From the IMG/VR virus record IMGVR_UViG_3300025131_000498, positions 1-21,500 of that record: a stretch of 21,500 nt of DNA; one strand, given 5' to 3'. Each line of letters starts with the position of its first letter. The stretch's first letter is position 1. Source of the DNA: a virus. Below, piece after piece: positions 5,701 through 13,663 of this stretch. Position numbers and translations under genes: made by a program. Below the pieces are notes generated by a model. The model did not search any database. It was given only the letters and a program-made list of their open reading frames with translations, and was not told the origin of the DNA.

Positions 5701-6039
5701 TCAGCCTCGGTAGGGGGCTTCGTAGAACACGATCTGGTAGTCCGTCGATGCGGTGGCGCTCGCCGCGTACATGTCGCCGCCGTGGTAGGGGAAGGTGTAC
5801 GGGGTGTCCTTCGCCACCGGGAAGGCGTGGTCGGTGCCCTTGATCATCGTCTGGGACGTGGTGCGGGTATAGTTGCCGTTCGCGTTGAACGCGACCATGC
5901 CGGCGTTGGTGTTGAAGACGATGGAGCCGCTCTGTGCTCCGGACGGACCCTCGATGATGTCCACCTCGGACACCGAGGCGCTGAGGGAGTAGAGCTTGAC
6001 TTCGCTGAGGGCCATACCGCTGCGACTGTTTCCGGCCAT
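5701..6039 (-). CDS. Small virion-type hypothetical protein
   Basis: The 112-residue product starts at an ATG after an excellent AGGAGG (minus strand, at about 6046-6051, overlapping the stop of the upstream gene). It is beta-rich with many Ser, Thr, Asn and Gly residues, and has an aromatic C-terminus (TPYTFPYHGGDMYAAS, YQIVFYEAP). It follows the tail-hub-like gene. The composition suggests a structural or fibre-associated protein; no family is recognised. Confidence 0.62.
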   Translation of the reverse strand: MAGNSRSGMALSEVKLYSLSASVSEVDIIEGPSGAQSGSIVFNTNAGMVAFNANGNYTRTTSQTMIKGTDHAFPVAKDTPYTFPYHGGDMYAASATASTDYQIVFYEAPYRG

Positions 6040-6048
6040 GGTGGCCTC

Positions 6049-7629
6049 CTATTGGTGTACGTCCTGCCAGAAGGGCAGGATGGAAAGGGTGATATTGACC
6101 GAGGGATCGCCAGATCCAGGCGGGGTGATGTTGACCTCGGTCACCATGCCAGGGCGGTCGTCGTAGCCCCCCGCGGTCTCGCGCAGGCGGCCTCTCGTCC
6201 GGCTGGTGGTAAGTCTCACGATGTCGCCGGGGGTAACGCCCATATACTTGATGCCGATAGTCTTGAGGAACAGCCTCTCTGCCTTCCTCAGCGCCCAGAT
6301 GCTAAGTCGGTCCTTCATCTCGGCCTGGATGGCAGCCTCGTTCGCCCAGACCTCGTCCGCCACGCTGTAGTCCATGAGGGTGCGGGCGGGCAGCGTTGCC
6401 ACCTTGGTTACCCCACCGACGCCGTCCACCTTCGGGGTGCTGGTCGAGGTCGCCGTGGTGATCGTGACTTTCCCATATTCAAAGGGGATGGTGCTGTCCC
6501 ACATCTCCTGAGAGACGCCGTCCACCTCCTCGAGGTCGTCGTCCGTAATGTGGAGGCCGCTCTCGTAGATGCGGGTGGTCTCGGTGCGCTTGCGCTCCGG
6601 GTCCTGGGCAGCCCTCACCGAGATCTGACCCTGGCGCGACATGAGGAAGATCCCTGCCTTCTGGAGCATACCGGAGAGCCAGGTGTAGCCGTCGTCCTGG
6701 GCGGCCTCCACGATGACCTCCCAGTTGTAGGCGCCTGAGTCCACCGCTACCGGCGTCTCGAAGTTCAGCACGTCCCGATGGTCGATCAGGCTGTCGGGCA
6801 GACCGTAGCCCCAGGAGGCGGGGTATACGTCATAGGTACCATTGGTCCCGTCCTTGGAGGTGAGGACGCGGCGGGTGATGTCCAGCGGGTGGCCCTTGAG
6901 GTAGGGGATCGACTTGACCGTGTTGCCGGCTGCGGCGTTGGCATCCGCACCACCGCCCCACTGGTTCGCGTGGCTGACGCCGGTCAGCTGGTTCCCAGTC
7001 GCGCCCGTGTAGAACAGGAAGAACTCGCTGCCGCTGGTCGGGGTGACCTTGACCACGCCGGTGGCGCCCGTCTCGCGCTCGAGCACCGTGGCGTCGGTCA
7101 CGTCCAGAGTCGGATCACCCGCCGTATAGGGCAGCCCAGCCGCCACGTCGGTGTCGGCGGCGGCGGCGCTGAACAACTGCAAGTCGGCGACGGTGTAGTC
7201 AGGCCGAGAGCTCAGCAGGCGGGTGATGTCCCAGCACTCGACGTGCCACACCGGGCCGGGCCCCTGGATGTTCTGGAGCACCCCGAGCGCGATGGTCTCG
7301 AAGGTCCACAGGGCATACCCGAAGAACCCGAGCTTGAGCTGTAGCACCGTCCCCTGGGCCCAGGAGTCGATCACCTCGGAGATGTCCCCCACCAGGTCGA
7401 ACTCGAAACCGCCGAGTTGGCTCTCCCAGGTGACGGGGCTAACTGCCGTCCCCGTCAGCCGGATGGACCCCTGGGCGATCATCGCAGGCAGGCCCTCGAA
7501 GGCGTGAGAGGCAACCGTGTAGTCCCCGTCAGGGCCGTCAGTGATGCGGAGGGGCTCCACGACGTAGACGGGCACGGAGGGCAGATCGTCCTCCAGCGTC
7601 CAGCGCTGCATCGGCCCGAACCAAGTCAC
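6049..7629 (-). CDS. Tail-tip/baseplate hub-like minor tail protein (Tal-like)
   Basis: A GTG at 7629 overlaps the upstream stop (GTGA, 7626-7629), giving 526 residues. Its place, second after the tape measure protein, is where siphoviruses encode the tail-associated hub protein that closes the tail tube tip. The C-terminal part has a hub-like pattern: RKAERLFLKTIGIKYMGVTP followed by GDIVRLTTSRTRGR (about 450-485), where phage hub proteins carry a 'pGdiV.l' beta turn. A central insert (about 165-235, Gly/Thr/Ala-rich with FLFYTGATGNQLTGV) may be an added domain. The N-terminus (FGPMQRWTLEDDLPSVPVYV) is beta-rich. No lytic domain is seen. The role is mainly from position. Confidence 0.6.
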   Translation of the reverse strand: MTWFGPMQRWTLEDDLPSVPVYVVEPLRITDGPDGDYTVASHAFEGLPAMIAQGSIRLTGTAVSPVTWESQLGGFEFDLVGDISEVIDSWAQGTVLQLKLGFFGYALWTFETIALGVLQNIQGPGPVWHVECWDITRLLSSRPDYTVADLQLFSAAAADTDVAAGLPYTAGDPTLDVTDATVLERETGATGVVKVTPTSGSEFFLFYTGATGNQLTGVSHANQWGGGADANAAAGNTVKSIPYLKGHPLDITRRVLTSKDGTNGTYDVYPASWGYGLPDSLIDHRDVLNFETPVAVDSGAYNWEVIVEAAQDDGYTWLSGMLQKAGIFLMSRQGQISVRAAQDPERKRTETTRIYESGLHITDDDLEEVDGVSQEMWDSTIPFEYGKVTITTATSTSTPKVDGVGGVTKVATLPARTLMDYSVADEVWANEAAIQAEMKDRLSIWALRKAERLFLKTIGIKYMGVTPGDIVRLTTSRTRGRLRETAGGYDDRPGMVTEVNITPPGSGDPSVNITLSILPFWQDVHQ

Positions 7630-8423
7630 CAGCCGCCCTTGAGTCCGGAGCCGGTGTCAGCGGTGGCATCCTCGACCGCCCGAGGAACTGCCCGGAAGCC
7701 ACCGAGCCCCGCCTGATACACCGTCTCGCTGGCGTTCACGATGGGCCGATCCACCGTGACCACCGCCGCCATCATGCCGAGGTCCATCTCCAGGGTCAGG
7801 TCCAGCGTCCAGACCCGGCGATGATCCGACGTGAGGATGCTGCTGTTGAGTTGGTCCGGCGGTAAGTACATGATCGGAAAGTAGAGCTGATGTCGCAGCC
7901 AGAGAGCGGCCAGGGTCGGCCACGGGTAGGTCACCGGGGCCACCGTGACGATCTGCTGGATGGAGTTCAGCGAGGCAGCGGTGAGAATCACCTCATGCTG
8001 GCCGCCTGGCTCCAGTCCTTCGAGCACCATGGTCTCATTGTTGGCGACCGTCCCAGATCCCGCCGTGTGAAAGACGTTGCCGCCCGTATAGATGGTGGTG
8101 TCCCCTCGAGCCGGCGGGGCCTTCAAATAGGCGCACCATGCCTTTGCATCGTCAGCGGTGAAGCCGACCACGCCACCGGCCTGGAGGTGGCTCTCCATGG
8201 TGCGGAGCTCTCGGATCACCGAGGCAGTCCGCAGACCCTCGAAGACCACGCGCACCCTGAGCCCTCTGCGGATGAGGTAGCTGATGCGGCGCCCGGACAT
8301 CGCTCGCGCGTCCTCCCTCAACGTGAGGGGCTGCTCAGACAGCGCTGAGGGCAGACGGGACAGCGCTGTCTTCTCCAGCGTGCCATCTGGGTCCGGGTAC
8401 CAGTAGAATGCTGAGGTGCCCAT
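7626..8423 (-). CDS. Minor tail protein in the distal-tail (Dit) position
   Basis: The 265-residue protein begins directly at the tape measure gene's stop (TGATG, 8421-8425). The N-terminal region (about 10-100: FYWYPDPDGTL, RRGLRVRVVFEGLRT, ELRTMESHLQAGGVVGFTAD) resembles distal tail proteins, which have a beta-rich core with a short galectin-like part. The next stretch contains a tail-like beta domain (about 105-165), then LRHQLYFPIMYLPPDQLNSS and WTLDLTLEMDL, a pattern often seen where tail proteins describe a strand-rich interface. Gene order tape measure, Dit, Tal supports the call; sequence evidence alone is weak. Confidence 0.55.
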   Translation of the reverse strand: MGTSAFYWYPDPDGTLEKTALSRLPSALSEQPLTLREDARAMSGRRISYLIRRGLRVRVVFEGLRTASVIRELRTMESHLQAGGVVGFTADDAKAWCAYLKAPPARGDTTIYTGGNVFHTAGSGTVANNETMVLEGLEPGGQHEVILTAASLNSIQQIVTVAPVTYPWPTLAALWLRHQLYFPIMYLPPDQLNSSILTSDHRRVWTLDLTLEMDLGMMAAVVTVDRPIVNASETVYQAGLGGFRAVPRAVEDATADTGSGLKGGW

Positions 8424-10321
8424 CAGCGAGCACCCAGCGAGAGACCCTGGCCAGCCGCGCCCAGGCGGTTGCGGATCTCGCGGGTCAGGCTGCGGACGTT
8501 CTCAGCCACCACGCCCTGGATGTTGACGGTGATGCCACCGCCGCCCACCAGGGCTCGGCCACGCTGCACCGGGCCTGAGCCAAGCACGGCCGCCCTCGCC
8601 CTCGCCACTGTCGGCGAGGCGGGGTCTCGGGCCGGCCTCGTGCCCAGCCGCGCCAGGGTCCTATAGACCCTCATCATCGCTCGATAGATGATGTGGTCCA
8701 GGTTGCGGAAAGCCTGACCCCACCCTCGCATCACGATGAGACCGAACTCCCGCAGGGCCGGGATGAGCGCCTTGATGAACTCAGCAGCGAACTCGGGCAG
8801 CACCTCGCCAAGGATCTCGGGGAGGGCGTCGATGCCCGCGATGAAGTCCTCGCGGAACTGGTCGAGCTTCTCCTCTACGCCACCGGCGCCCAACTGGCCG
8901 ATCCGGGTGATCGTGGAGATCGCCTGACCCACCGCGTCGAAGATCTCCCCGAAGACGTTGCCCAACACCTGGAAGACAGCGCCCAGGATCCAATTGACGG
9001 AGGCCAGGGCGGTCGCCACGGTGGTGAACCCCGACTTGACGACCTGAGACACCGCGCCAGCTGCGGAGCCAACGGCGGCGCCCACGTCACCAGTGAGGAG
9101 GGACGCGGCGATGGCTGAGCCGACAGCGAAGGTCTCGGTGGCGAAGGCGGCGAGGCGGTCGGTGGCGGACATGGTCGCGTCAGCGAGGCTCCGGATGTTC
9201 GTGGCTGCCTGGACGGTTGCCGCATCCTTCTTCTTCTCGGCCTCGGTCTCCGACTCCTCGCCCGCGCCCCCAGCGCCGCCGAAGTCGATCCCGAGGTCAA
9301 CGGCCAGGTTCGCTGCGTCGATGGCAGCGATTGCCTCCTCGATGGGGTCCCGGTAGGCAGCCATCATCGCCTTGTCGGCGGACCTCAGCCCCTTGACCAC
9401 CGCGCCGGACACGTTGCTCGCCATCTCGGCCAGCTCCTCCGGACTCGCAAAGAGCAGATCGGTGAGGCTGATCTCCTTCGCCACGCGCGTCCAGAGGAAG
9501 ACCAGGAGGTTGATCATGAGCCCCCAGGACGTGATGGTGTTGCTGATGAACGCCGACACCGCCGCCCCTGCCGCAGCGATGGCGGGCACCATGAAGTCGA
9601 TCAGGCTCGCGATGCCACCCTCGCCGCCGAACGCCTGCATCACTTTGTCGAGCGCACCCTCGGCCACCGTCTTGAGCAGGGCGAGGGAGCGCTGGAGGTC
9701 CGCCGCGCCCTCGGACGCACCCTCGAGGTCCGGCCCCAGCTGGGCGGCGATGCGGCTGAAGTCCTCCAGGGAGGCGTCACCGGCGAGCGCCTGGAGCAGC
9801 ATGGTCCCAGAGCGACCGAGCGCCTGAGTAGCGAGTGCGCTCCGGGTGGTGGCGTCCGGAATCTTGTCGAGCTCCGTCAGGAACTCCACCAGCACATCCT
9901 CGGACGAGCGGAGGTTGCCGTCGATGTCGGCCACGCTGATGCCCAACTGCTCGAATGCCTTAGCGGTCTCCCCTGTGCCTTCCTTCGCCATCGCCATGCG
10001 GCCCGCGAACATCGACAGCCCGGACGAGAGCTCCTGGAGCGACAGCCCAGAACCCTCAGCCGCCAGCTTGAGTCCGGCCAGGGTGCGCGAGCTGATGCCA
10101 GTCCTCACGCTCAGATCGTTAAGCTCGTTCTTGAGGTCGGCCATGTACTTGACAGCGGCGAAGATGGCGGCGCCCGCAGCGATAGCGGCAGTGGCGAGCG
10201 CGGCCATGCTGGTGGACACCCCGCCGAGGCCGACCTCGGCGCCCTCAGCGCTGTCAGCCACGTCGTCAAGGGCGCCAGACGCCTCGTCGCGGAGCTTGAG
10301 GACATGTTCGACGACAGCCAT
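8423..10321 (-). CDS. Tail tape measure protein
   Basis: At 632 residues this is the longest tail gene and has the typical tape-measure look: long helices rich in Ala, Gly and Leu, a start that reads like a coiled coil (VVEHVLKLRDEASGALDDVA), the common LNDLSVRTGISSRTLAGLKL segment (about 68-87) and hydrophobic stretches (about 40-62, 245-280 and 440-470) that may insert into the host membrane at infection. It sets tail length; at about 1.5 angstroms per residue the tail would be roughly 95 nm. It begins two bases after the tail chaperone ORF. It has no recognisable lysozyme or peptidase domain. Confidence 0.9.
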   Translation of the reverse strand: MAVVEHVLKLRDEASGALDDVADSAEGAEVGLGGVSTSMAALATAAIAAGAAIFAAVKYMADLKNELNDLSVRTGISSRTLAGLKLAAEGSGLSLQELSSGLSMFAGRMAMAKEGTGETAKAFEQLGISVADIDGNLRSSEDVLVEFLTELDKIPDATTRSALATQALGRSGTMLLQALAGDASLEDFSRIAAQLGPDLEGASEGAADLQRSLALLKTVAEGALDKVMQAFGGEGGIASLIDFMVPAIAAAGAAVSAFISNTITSWGLMINLLVFLWTRVAKEISLTDLLFASPEELAEMASNVSGAVVKGLRSADKAMMAAYRDPIEEAIAAIDAANLAVDLGIDFGGAGGAGEESETEAEKKKDAATVQAATNIRSLADATMSATDRLAAFATETFAVGSAIAASLLTGDVGAAVGSAAGAVSQVVKSGFTTVATALASVNWILGAVFQVLGNVFGEIFDAVGQAISTITRIGQLGAGGVEEKLDQFREDFIAGIDALPEILGEVLPEFAAEFIKALIPALREFGLIVMRGWGQAFRNLDHIIYRAMMRVYRTLARLGTRPARDPASPTVARARAAVLGSGPVQRGRALVGGGGITVNIQGVVAENVRSLTREIRNRLGAAGQGLSLGAR

Positions 10322-10323
10322 GA

Positions 10324-10530
10324 CTACACCGCGTTGAGCAGAATGACGGGGACCGCCAGCCCCTTGTTGAACTCGATGTCATGCAGTTGCGCCTTGGTCA
10401 TCCCGATCTGGGTGTAGAGGTGGCAGACCTCCAGCGACAGGTCACCGACTGACCAGTCAAGCACCTCGTGGAGCGGCGAACGGCTCAGTAGGGCGACCAA
10501 GGACAAGAGTTCACGCTCCTCCTGCGGCAA
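10324..10530 (-). CDS. Second tail assembly chaperone ORF (T part, probably made by frameshift)
   Basis: This 68-codon frame lies between the first chaperone ORF and the tape measure gene, exactly where the lambda GT extension is. It overlaps the 3' end of the first ORF by 20 bases. Its first possible start is TTG at 10530, with no Shine-Dalgarno sequence in front (the upstream bases are CGCCCGATTTCGCCCGG), so independent initiation is unlikely. Read as an extension through the shift site at 10535-10543, it would give a 235-residue fusion. The encoded segment is helical (LLSLVALLSRSPLHEVLDWS and so on). The T part of chaperones typically contacts the tape measure and tail tube proteins. Confidence 0.65.
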   Translation of the reverse strand: MPQEERELLSLVALLSRSPLHEVLDWSVGDLSLEVCHLYTQIGMTKAQLHDIEFNKGLAVPVILLNAV

Positions 10531-11032
10531 CCGGGCGAAATCGGGCGGCCTTGCCGGCCTTGCCCTCCCCTGCGCCAGAGTGCGCGCGGATGCTCTGCTC
10601 GAGGTGGGCCCGGTGCTCGGGGGTGAAGATGTCGAGGTGGAGCCGTGGGGGCGAGGCGTTGGTGTCTTCGTCGCAGGCCTCCAGGACGATCTGAACCGCC
10701 TCCCACTTCTGGCCGTCCTCCGCGAGCTCGACGACGCCAGCGCAGATGAGGCGCGAGCCGTCCTTGGCGGTCTCGTTCACCACCTGGGCCAGCTTCTCCG
10801 GGTCCATCGCCTGGAGCTGAGCCATCATGAGCTGCTGGGCGGCGTCCTCGGGCAGCCCCGCTGCGCCCTCCAGGACCTCCTTCGGCAATTGCAGGAACAG
10901 GTGAGCCATGCCAGCGCTCAGGACGCTGTCAGTGGTGACGCGACGATAGCGGACCCCGATGGGGGATCCGTCGCTGAGGGTGACGGTGGTCTCGCCGAAG
11001 GCGTCAGCCCTCAGCCTCCCAATTGCGCTCAT
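10511..11032 (-). CDS. Tail assembly chaperone, G-like
   Basis: The 173-residue product starts at an ATG after AAGGGAG. It lies between the tail tube gene and the tape measure gene, the fixed place of the lambda gpG family. It is soluble, mixed alpha/beta at the N-terminus (AFGETTVTLSDGSPIGVRYR) and helical after that (QQLMMAQLQAMDPEKLAQVV), ending in a basic GKAGKAARFRPVAAGG tail that is likely the linker when the frame shifts. Chaperones of this type coat the tape measure protein until the tail tube polymerises. The identification rests on position, size and the overlapping second ORF. Confidence 0.75.
   Translation of the reverse strand: MSAIGRLRADAFGETTVTLSDGSPIGVRYRRVTTDSVLSAGMAHLFLQLPKEVLEGAAGLPEDAAQQLMMAQLQAMDPEKLAQVVNETAKDGSRLICAGVVELAEDGQKWEAVQIVLEACDEDTNASPPRLHLDIFTPEHRAHLEQSIRAHSGAGEGKAGKAARFRPVAAGGA
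10535..10543 (-). other. Probable +1 programmed frameshift site in the tail chaperone genes
   Basis: On the minus strand the in-frame codons are CGA TTT CGC (codons 164-166 of the first ORF). Phe-tRNA with anticodon GAA can pair with TTT and, after moving one base forward, with TTC (10539-10537), so a +1 slip is chemically easy. The new frame then reads GCC CGG TTG and continues into the 68-codon ORF. The motif UUU_CGN is the same as the known +1 site of the influenza A PA-X gene (UCC_UUU_CGU). Most phage chaperone shifts are -1; the -1 frame here leads to a different, unlikely product ending at 10485. Confidence 0.5.
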
Positions 11033-11053
11033 GTGTTCTCCCTTGGACTTGGC

Positions 11054-11989
11054 TCAGTTGGCTGTGCCGCTGGCGCTGGTGTTGATGATGACGAGCTTGA
11101 CGCCGTTGTCGGTGCCGTCGCCGAAGCATCGCCACTCGAAGGTCTGGACAATGGCCCCATGCGCGGAGATGGGGTGGCTCGCAGCGGTCCAGATCATATT
11201 CTGAAGCGTGATGGCGAAGCTCAGCGAGCCGGTCGCAGCGGTCAGGGTCGCATCGCCCTGGGTGTCCGCCGTGAACTCGCTGTACTGGGTGTGGTCCGCG
11301 AACTTCAGCGACAGCCGCCCGGTCACCTCCACTGCGCCCCTGTCAGGCTCGCCCGTCAGCTTGGAGCCGATCACCGGGTAGCGGGTGGTGCCGTTGTTGA
11401 TCTCCATCTCGAAGGAGGCCAGGCTGATATTGTTGCTGTTGAAGCCGAACTGCCCGAAGTGATGATACGGGATGTAGGTCTGGCCGGCCCCGTAGGAGGC
11501 GGTCCCCGCTGTCGCTGGCGCTGCGTGCGTCTCGCCGATGAGGTCGCACTCCAGCGTTGACAGCCCGCCAGCGTCCACACTGAACCTCGCGCGCTGGGTC
11601 CGCATCCCCTCGAAGGTCAGGGAGTTGGCGGCGTTGCCCTGGATGCCCTCCAGCGTCATCCCTGTCGGCTGCGCGGCGGCGAGGGTATAGGTGTGGGTGT
11701 AGTCGCTCCCAGACGGGCCCGTTGTCGCCAGGGCTCCGAAGATGGACTCCCACAGCATCCCGAAGTTCTCGTAGGTGGGAAAGGTCGTAAAGCGCACCGC
11801 GACGTTGTCCGAGGCGTCGAAGAAGTCCCGATGCGTGGGCCCCCCGAGGTCCAGGACGGGGACCGGCTGCTTGTCGATGAGGCGCTGAAGGTCCAGCGAG
11901 CTTGCCTTCAGCCAGTTGGTGCGAGACACCGGGGTTCCCCAGGTGGTCTCCTTGGCGAGGCCGATTGAGCTTCCGCGTCCGACTGACAT
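11054..11989 (-). CDS. Major tail tube protein
   Basis: This 311-residue protein starts MSVGRGSSIGLAKETTWGTP, the common opening of phage tail tube proteins of the Phage_tube_2 type, in which a Lys/Glu-Thr-x-W/Y-G-T-P motif is typical. The rest is beta-rich with many Thr, Gly and Ser and repeated short strands, as expected for a tube subunit made of a beta-sandwich. It is preceded by GAGGAG and begins directly after the upstream stop. The tail chaperones and tape measure follow in the canonical order. The length agrees with tube proteins that carry an extra surface domain. Confidence 0.85.
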   Translation of the reverse strand: MSVGRGSSIGLAKETTWGTPVSRTNWLKASSLDLQRLIDKQPVPVLDLGGPTHRDFFDASDNVAVRFTTFPTYENFGMLWESIFGALATTGPSGSDYTHTYTLAAAQPTGMTLEGIQGNAANSLTFEGMRTQRARFSVDAGGLSTLECDLIGETHAAPATAGTASYGAGQTYIPYHHFGQFGFNSNNISLASFEMEINNGTTRYPVIGSKLTGEPDRGAVEVTGRLSLKFADHTQYSEFTADTQGDATLTAATGSLSFAITLQNMIWTAASHPISAHGAIVQTFEWRCFGDGTDNGVKLVIINTSASGTAN

Positions 11990-12763
11990 TTAGGACTCCT
12001 CTGCCGCGTCGTTGACCTTGATCTGGAATCTCCGATCAATGACCCGGCGCTGATCCGTGGTGATGGTGACAATACATACATAGTTGTTGGTAGCGGTCCC
12101 GCCCTTGATCGCAACCCGGATGAACTGGCGGAAGCCCCGGATGGCGCACTCCACCATCCTGGTGTCCGTCTCGTCGAAGAGGGACGCTTCTTCCGAGTCT
12201 CCCCGCTCAACCGTGACGTTGATGGACTCGACCTCTTCCCAGGAATCGCGGTTGTTGAAGTTGCCGCAGCGGCGCACCATGTCCGGCAACTCGAGCCATA
12301 CGAAGATCGTCTCTAGGGTGGTCTTGCTCACCGTATCCACCACCGTGGTGGCGCCGCTTTTCTGGGGGCGAGCGCGGAAGGTGGGGAAGCCTGGCCGCTC
12401 GGGCGTCACATCTCCAGCGAGGGCGGCTGAGGGCGTGAAGGGCGTTTTGCTGTCCGTCGCGCTGGGATAGTCCCAGTAGATCCAGAGGACGTGCATCTCA
12501 TTACTCTGGCTCATAGTCCAGTTGTCTACCTCGACCGTTCCTGTCTTGGTCGCGCTGTTGAAGCCGGCCAGGTCGTAGGTCAGCGCAGTGCGCCCGTCAG
12601 CATCGCAGACCCGCACGTCATCGCCTGAGCTCTGCACGTTATCCCAGAACTCGTCCCAGTCCGAGGGCAGGACGATGGTCACGTCCTTACTCCCCGCGGC
12701 CACCGCGGAGCCGTTCACCGTGATGGGCGCGCGGCGCGTCCAGTTGGAGTTGAACCAACTCAT
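11990..12763 (-). CDS. DUF2341-like protein in the tail gene cluster
   Basis: The 257-residue product overlaps the upstream stop as TGATG. Residues about 1-105 match my memory of the DUF2341 pattern: NSNWTRRAPITVNGSAVAAG at the N-terminus, SGDDVRVCDADGRTALTYDL in the middle and MHVLWIYWDYPSATD at the end (the family has W..R.pIti, GdDiRftdadG, and vyYGNpsAt). DUF2341 is a beta-sandwich found in large surface proteins, often next to lectin-like domains. The C-terminal half (about 125-257) is another beta-rich domain with no recognised family. Being between tail terminator-like and tail tube genes it is probably a virion component, perhaps a decoration on the tail or neck. Confidence 0.6.
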   Translation of the reverse strand: MSWFNSNWTRRAPITVNGSAVAAGSKDVTIVLPSDWDEFWDNVQSSGDDVRVCDADGRTALTYDLAGFNSATKTGTVEVDNWTMSQSNEMHVLWIYWDYPSATDSKTPFTPSAALAGDVTPERPGFPTFRARPQKSGATTVVDTVSKTTLETIFVWLELPDMVRRCGNFNNRDSWEEVESINVTVERGDSEEASLFDETDTRMVECAIRGFRQFIRVAIKGGTATNNYVCIVTITTDQRRVIDRRFQIKVNDAAEES

Positions 12764-13266
12764 CAGTTACCGACCATGCTGTGCCAGGTGGCCTCGAGGA
12801 CGATGGCTACCGCCCCGTGCGGTGAGGCGTCGTAGCCGCCCTGGCCCGCTACGGACCTCATGGTGATGGCCTCGACCACATCGGAGCTGCCAGCCGCGAG
12901 ACCCTGGTCGTTCATCAGCGCGGCGATCATGTCGGCCTCGAGGTCGGCGGCAGCGTCCTCTCGCTCGGAGCCGGTGTCAGCGCCCTGGGTGGGGATGCGC
13001 CCGTGGATCTCCACCAGGATCCTATTCTGGGCGCCGCCGATGAGCGCGCCGGCCTGGGATGTCTCTCGGATGTCGCGCATGACCCTCACCGCGATCTTGT
13101 CCTTCGGTGCCTTCTGGATGTCACCGCCTCGCCTGACCAGGCCGGTGGTGCTCAGGGTGTGGACGAAGGTGTAGGACTCACCCTGGACGGTGACCGAGTT
13201 GGAGGCGATGACCGTCTGGAGGATGGTCACGACGTTGTCCAGGATGGAAGTGACGCGCGCAGCCAC
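12763..13266 (-). CDS. Tail terminator-like / minor tail protein
   Basis: This 167-residue protein lies after the gp10-like gene and before the tail tube gene (with one extra gene between), the usual place of the lambda gpU-type tail terminator. It has a helical N-terminus (MAARVTSILDNVVTILQTVI), a central beta region (KIAVRVMRDIRETSQ, RILVEIHGRIPTQG) and an amphipathic helix (ERED AAADLEADMIAALM) before a last strand (AVAIVLEATWHSM). That alpha-beta-beta-alpha-beta arrangement agrees with the terminator fold, which caps the growing tail tube. The sequence match is weak; position carries most weight. Confidence 0.62.
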   Translation of the reverse strand: MAARVTSILDNVVTILQTVIASNSVTVQGESYTFVHTLSTTGLVRRGGDIQKAPKDKIAVRVMRDIRETSQAGALIGGAQNRILVEIHGRIPTQGADTGSEREDAAADLEADMIAALMNDQGLAAGSSDVVEAITMRSVAGQGGYDASPHGAVAIVLEATWHSMVGN

Positions 13267-13267
13267 A

Positions 13268-13663
13268 TCAATCGAGCCTCAGCGCATCGGTCAGGGCGGT
13301 CTCCAGGCGACCAGGCAGGCGGCGCCCAGCAGCGTCGAGCCCGTCGCGCAGGTAGAACTTCGGGCGGATTACGCCACCGTTCCAGGTGACGCCTCCGAGC
13401 TCCTGGATGCGGGCATACCGCACGGAGCGGTTCCCAGCCCTCAGCCGCAGCTCGAGCCCACCGGGGGACTGGGTGACCTTCGAGCGGATGGATCCCCGCA
13501 GGCGGCCCGTGATGACGTTCATCCGACTCGTAGCGTTGAGCTTGCCCTCTGCTTCGGCATCCAGCGCGGTCTCGGCCAGGACGCGCCTGAGCACCGTGGT
13601 GGCCCCTCCAGCGCCCAACTTGGCCAGGCGCTCGCGAAACTCCCTGATGCTCATGGTGGCCAT
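13268..13663 (-). CDS. HK97 gp10-like head-tail joining protein
   Basis: The 131-residue protein starts MATMSIREFRERLAKLGAGG and overlaps the upstream stop as TGATG. The N-terminal helix with REFRERLAKL, the middle segment NVITGRLRGSIRSKV and the segment RYARIQELGGVTWNGGVIRP followed by KFYLRDGLDAAGRR are characteristic of the HK97 gp10 family (minor tail / head-tail completion proteins; typical features are 'tGrLr.Si', 'YA..qEfGg' and 'pfl..al'). It works at the neck. It lies just after the gp6-like connector gene and before the terminator-like gene, which is the standard order. Confidence 0.85.
   Translation of the reverse strand: MATMSIREFRERLAKLGAGGATTVLRRVLAETALDAEAEGKLNATSRMNVITGRLRGSIRSKVTQSPGGLELRLRAGNRSVRYARIQELGGVTWNGGVIRPKFYLRDGLDAAGRRLPGRLETALTDALRLD

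Noticed and set aside
5782-6738. A 318-codon plus-strand frame opposite the tail-tip genes
   Set aside because: Shadow of the minus-strand genes; composition rich in Gly, Val, His and Arg and no ribosome binding site or motif.
10485-10706. A -1 frame extension as the tail chaperone frameshift product
   Set aside because: The -1 frame reads an Arg/Gly/Pro-rich shadow sequence that ends at 10485 and does not enter the 68-codon ORF; the +1 frame does.
10580-11560. A 326-codon plus-strand frame opposite the tail chaperone and tail tube genes
   Set aside because: Shadow frame; it crosses two well-supported minus-strand genes and shows no domain.
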